Of a stretch of 64,000 nt of DNA, positions 62,529 through 64,000 are shown piece after piece. The DNA lies in contig JAFRTE010000048.1 in NCBI GenBank assembly GCA_017427285.1, positions 1 to 64,000 of the forward strand. Reading direction: 5' to 3'. The DNA is from Clostridia bacterium. Lineage in GTDB: Bacteria; Bacillota; Clostridia; Oscillospirales; UBA644. The translations under genes were made by a program, and so were the position numbers. The notes under the pieces are model-generated. The model was not told the DNA's origin. It saw only the letters and a program-made list of their open reading frames with translations, and did no database searches. The stretch's first letter is position 1. Each line of letters begins with the position of its first letter.

Positions 62529-64000
62529 TTATTTCCCTTTCTTTTTTAAATCTTCCAGATATTGCTGAAAACCTGTGTCGGATATCGCTCCTGCGGCTTC
62601 TTTTTTCTTTTTTTCCGCTTTCAGGCGATCCGCTACCGCCCGTACTTCCTCGCCGTCAACGCTGAATGCGCCGACTTCCGTAATATATCCCATTAAAACG
62701 CCTACTTCGTCTGGTTCAAACAGAGACGAAAGCATCAGATGCGGCTGAGACGACGGGTTTTCTCTCAGTTTTTCGCATAAAACCGTATAGACGCGCTTGT
62801 TGAAATCGGTTAGAAAATCGTCGGGTGAGATGAGTTTTTCTATCTCGTCAAGTTTTTGAGGGAAATTGAGAATAAGAGATATAACGTCGCCCTCCGCTCT
62901 TGAAACGGAAATGTTTTTCCGCGAAAGATAGCCGTTTCCCGTGCCCGAAAGCGACGTGTAAACCTTTTTCTCCTCGTTTTTCTTTTCCTCCGCAACTTTA
63001 CGGCGTATGAGAGTATCGAGCTCTGCGGTCAGGTTTTCTTTCGTAAGCCCTGTTTCGCGCGCTATCTTGTCAATATAGACCTCGCGCTCAACGCGGTTTT
63101 TTATGCCTGCTATCACGCCGAGATATTCCCGCACACAAGCCGCCTTTTCGCTGTCGATTTCCAGATTGTATTTAAAAGTGATCTCTCCGAGTTTGTATTC
63201 TATATCGTTTGAAGAACCGTCCAGCAGCGCGCGGAATTTATCCGCACCGTATGCCTTGATGAATTCGTCGGGATCTTTACCGCCTGTAACGGTTACGACC
63301 TTTACATCGAGATCAACGTTTTTCAGTATCTCTATCGCGCGCCTCGTTGCGTTTTTGCCCGCGGCGTCGCTGTCATAGCATATGATGATCTTATCCGTAA
63401 ACCGTTTCATCAGCCGCGCTTGAGCTGGCGTAAGAGCCGTTCCGAGCGTTGCAACGGCCGAGTTGAACCCCGCCTGATGAAGCGCGATAACGTCCATATA
63501 TCCCTCAACAAGAATCAGCGCACCGAGCTTGTTTGTCCGCGCGTAGTTGATCGCGTAAAGGTTTTCGCCCTTACGGAACACGATGTTTTCGGGAGAATTA
63601 AGATATTTTGCGGGATCGTCCGCAAGGGTGCGTCCGCCGAAACCGATTATGTTGTTTCTGTAATCTATTATGGGAAACATTACCCTGTTGCGAAATTTAT
63701 CGAAAATACGGGTTCTTGATGATGTATCTTTTCCGGACTGCTCGGAAACGGACACAAGGCCCGCCGATTTAAGGTCGTTATCGGTATATCCCTGCGAGCG
63801 CATATATTTTATCAGAGAATCCCAGCTTTCGGGCGCATATCCGAGACCGAATCTGACGATCGACTGAGGAGTAAGAGCGCGTTTTTGCAGATATTCAAGC
63901 CCCGGTTTGCCCGCATCGGACATCAGCGTATCGTGAAAATAGCGCGCGGCGACGCGGTTCATTTCAAAAATCTTTTTTCTCAGCGAGCTTATCTCGCTGT
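62529..64000 (-). CDS. dnaG: DNA primase DnaG, N-terminus beyond the window
   Basis: Partial: the reading frame is open to the window edge, and an internal ATG at 63962 is not the start. The visible part has about 490 residues: [21 protein letters not shown], the TOPRIM core ([17 protein letters not shown] and [14 protein letters not shown]), the RNA polymerase domain end and a C-terminal helicase-binding domain with low similarity (about 330-477 from 63962). The N-terminal zinc-binding domain lies outside. It makes primers for DnaB-driven replication and is followed directly by rpoD. Confidence 0.95.
   Translation of the reverse strand, partial: SEISSLRKKIFEMNRVAARYFHDTLMSDAGKPGLEYLQKRALTPQSIVRFGLGYAPESWDSLIKYMRSQGYTDNDLKSAGLVSVSEQSGKDTSSRTRIFDKFRNRVMFPIIDYRNNIIGFGGRTLADDPAKYLNSPENIVFRKGENLYAINYARTNKLGALILVEGYMDVIALHQAGFNSAVATLGTALTPAQARLMKRFTDKIIICYDSDAAGKNATRRAIEILKNVDLDVKVVTVTGGKDPDEFIKAYGADKFRALLDGSSNDIEYKLGEITFKYNLEIDSEKAACVREYLGVIAGIKNRVEREVYIDKIARETGLTKENLTAELDTLIRRKVAEEKKNEEKKVYTSLSGTGNGYLSRKNISVSRAEGDVISLILNFPQKLDEIEKLISPDDFLTDFNKRVYTVLCEKLRENPSSQPHLMLSSLFEPDEVGVLMGYITEVGAFSVDGEEVRAVADRLKAEKKKKEAAGAISDTGFQQYLEDLKKKGK

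Overview
The window reads as chromosome from a low-GC Gram-positive bacterium, most likely a gut-type member of the Clostridia (Bacillota). The basis is the gene set and order (hrcA-grpE-dnaK-dnaJ behind a CIRCE element; dnaG-rpoD; gdpP-rplI-dnaB; tilS-hpt-ftsH; rpmG-secE-nusG-rplK-rplA), strong AGGAGG ribosome binding sites, TTGACA-N17-TATAAT promoters, Gram-positive style lipoprotein signals, and clostridial families such as DUF1846, DUF6062-like and sugar-transfer ATP-grasp. I could run no similarity search, so family names come from recognised motifs and overall sequence character. I see no tRNA, rRNA, CRISPR array, insertion sequence or prophage.

Layout. 0.3-3.6 kb: an orphan two-domain FtsX/MacB-like ABC permease and a zinc-ribbon membrane protein. 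3.6-10.3 kb (minus): thrC, thrB and a Gfo/Idh/MocA oxidoreductase behind one strong promoter, then an esterase lipoprotein and an ABC exporter half-transporter. 10.5-16.1 kb: a UroD-family protein, a Cys-rich DUF6062-like protein paired with an ATP-grasp enzyme, an OGG-type DNA glycosylase whose reading frame has no ATG/GTG/TTG start, an alpha/beta hydrolase and a membrane-anchored HNH nuclease. 16.2-21.0 kb: the CIRCE-controlled heat-shock operon. 21.0-23.5 kb (minus): a second copy of the orphan permease. 23.7-28.6 kb: dusB, an ECF sigma factor and its zinc anti-sigma factor, then trmO and a YdcF-like membrane protein. 28.8-33.1 kb: a solute-binding lipoprotein, an unknown lipoprotein, a small P-loop ATPase and a lipoprotein tyrosine phosphatase.

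33.2-49.1 kb is one long minus-strand housekeeping block: GME-fold-like protein, ligA, recD2 and comF, then, after a promoter, DUF1846, yybS-like, gdpP, rplI, dnaB, tilS, hpt and ftsH, ending at a clear terminator. 49.2-51.6 kb (minus) is the rpmG-secE-nusG-rplK-rplA transcription and translation cluster, which stops at a terminator with no rplJ/rplL after it. 59.6-64.0 kb (minus) holds dnaG (cut by the window edge), rpoD, a metallophosphoesterase and a HAD phosphatase.

The most system-like accessory region is 51.7-59.6 kb. Two divergent operons encode a GH101-like glycosidase, an XRE regulator, an SGNH esterase, a GH63/trehalase-like glycosidase, a nitroreductase, a parallel beta-helix protein with a C-terminal PDZ domain, and an alpha/beta hydrolase. 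None has a signal peptide, so this looks like a cytoplasmic pathway for trimming and deacylating imported glycans. It is the best candidate for an undescribed system, but that is inference.
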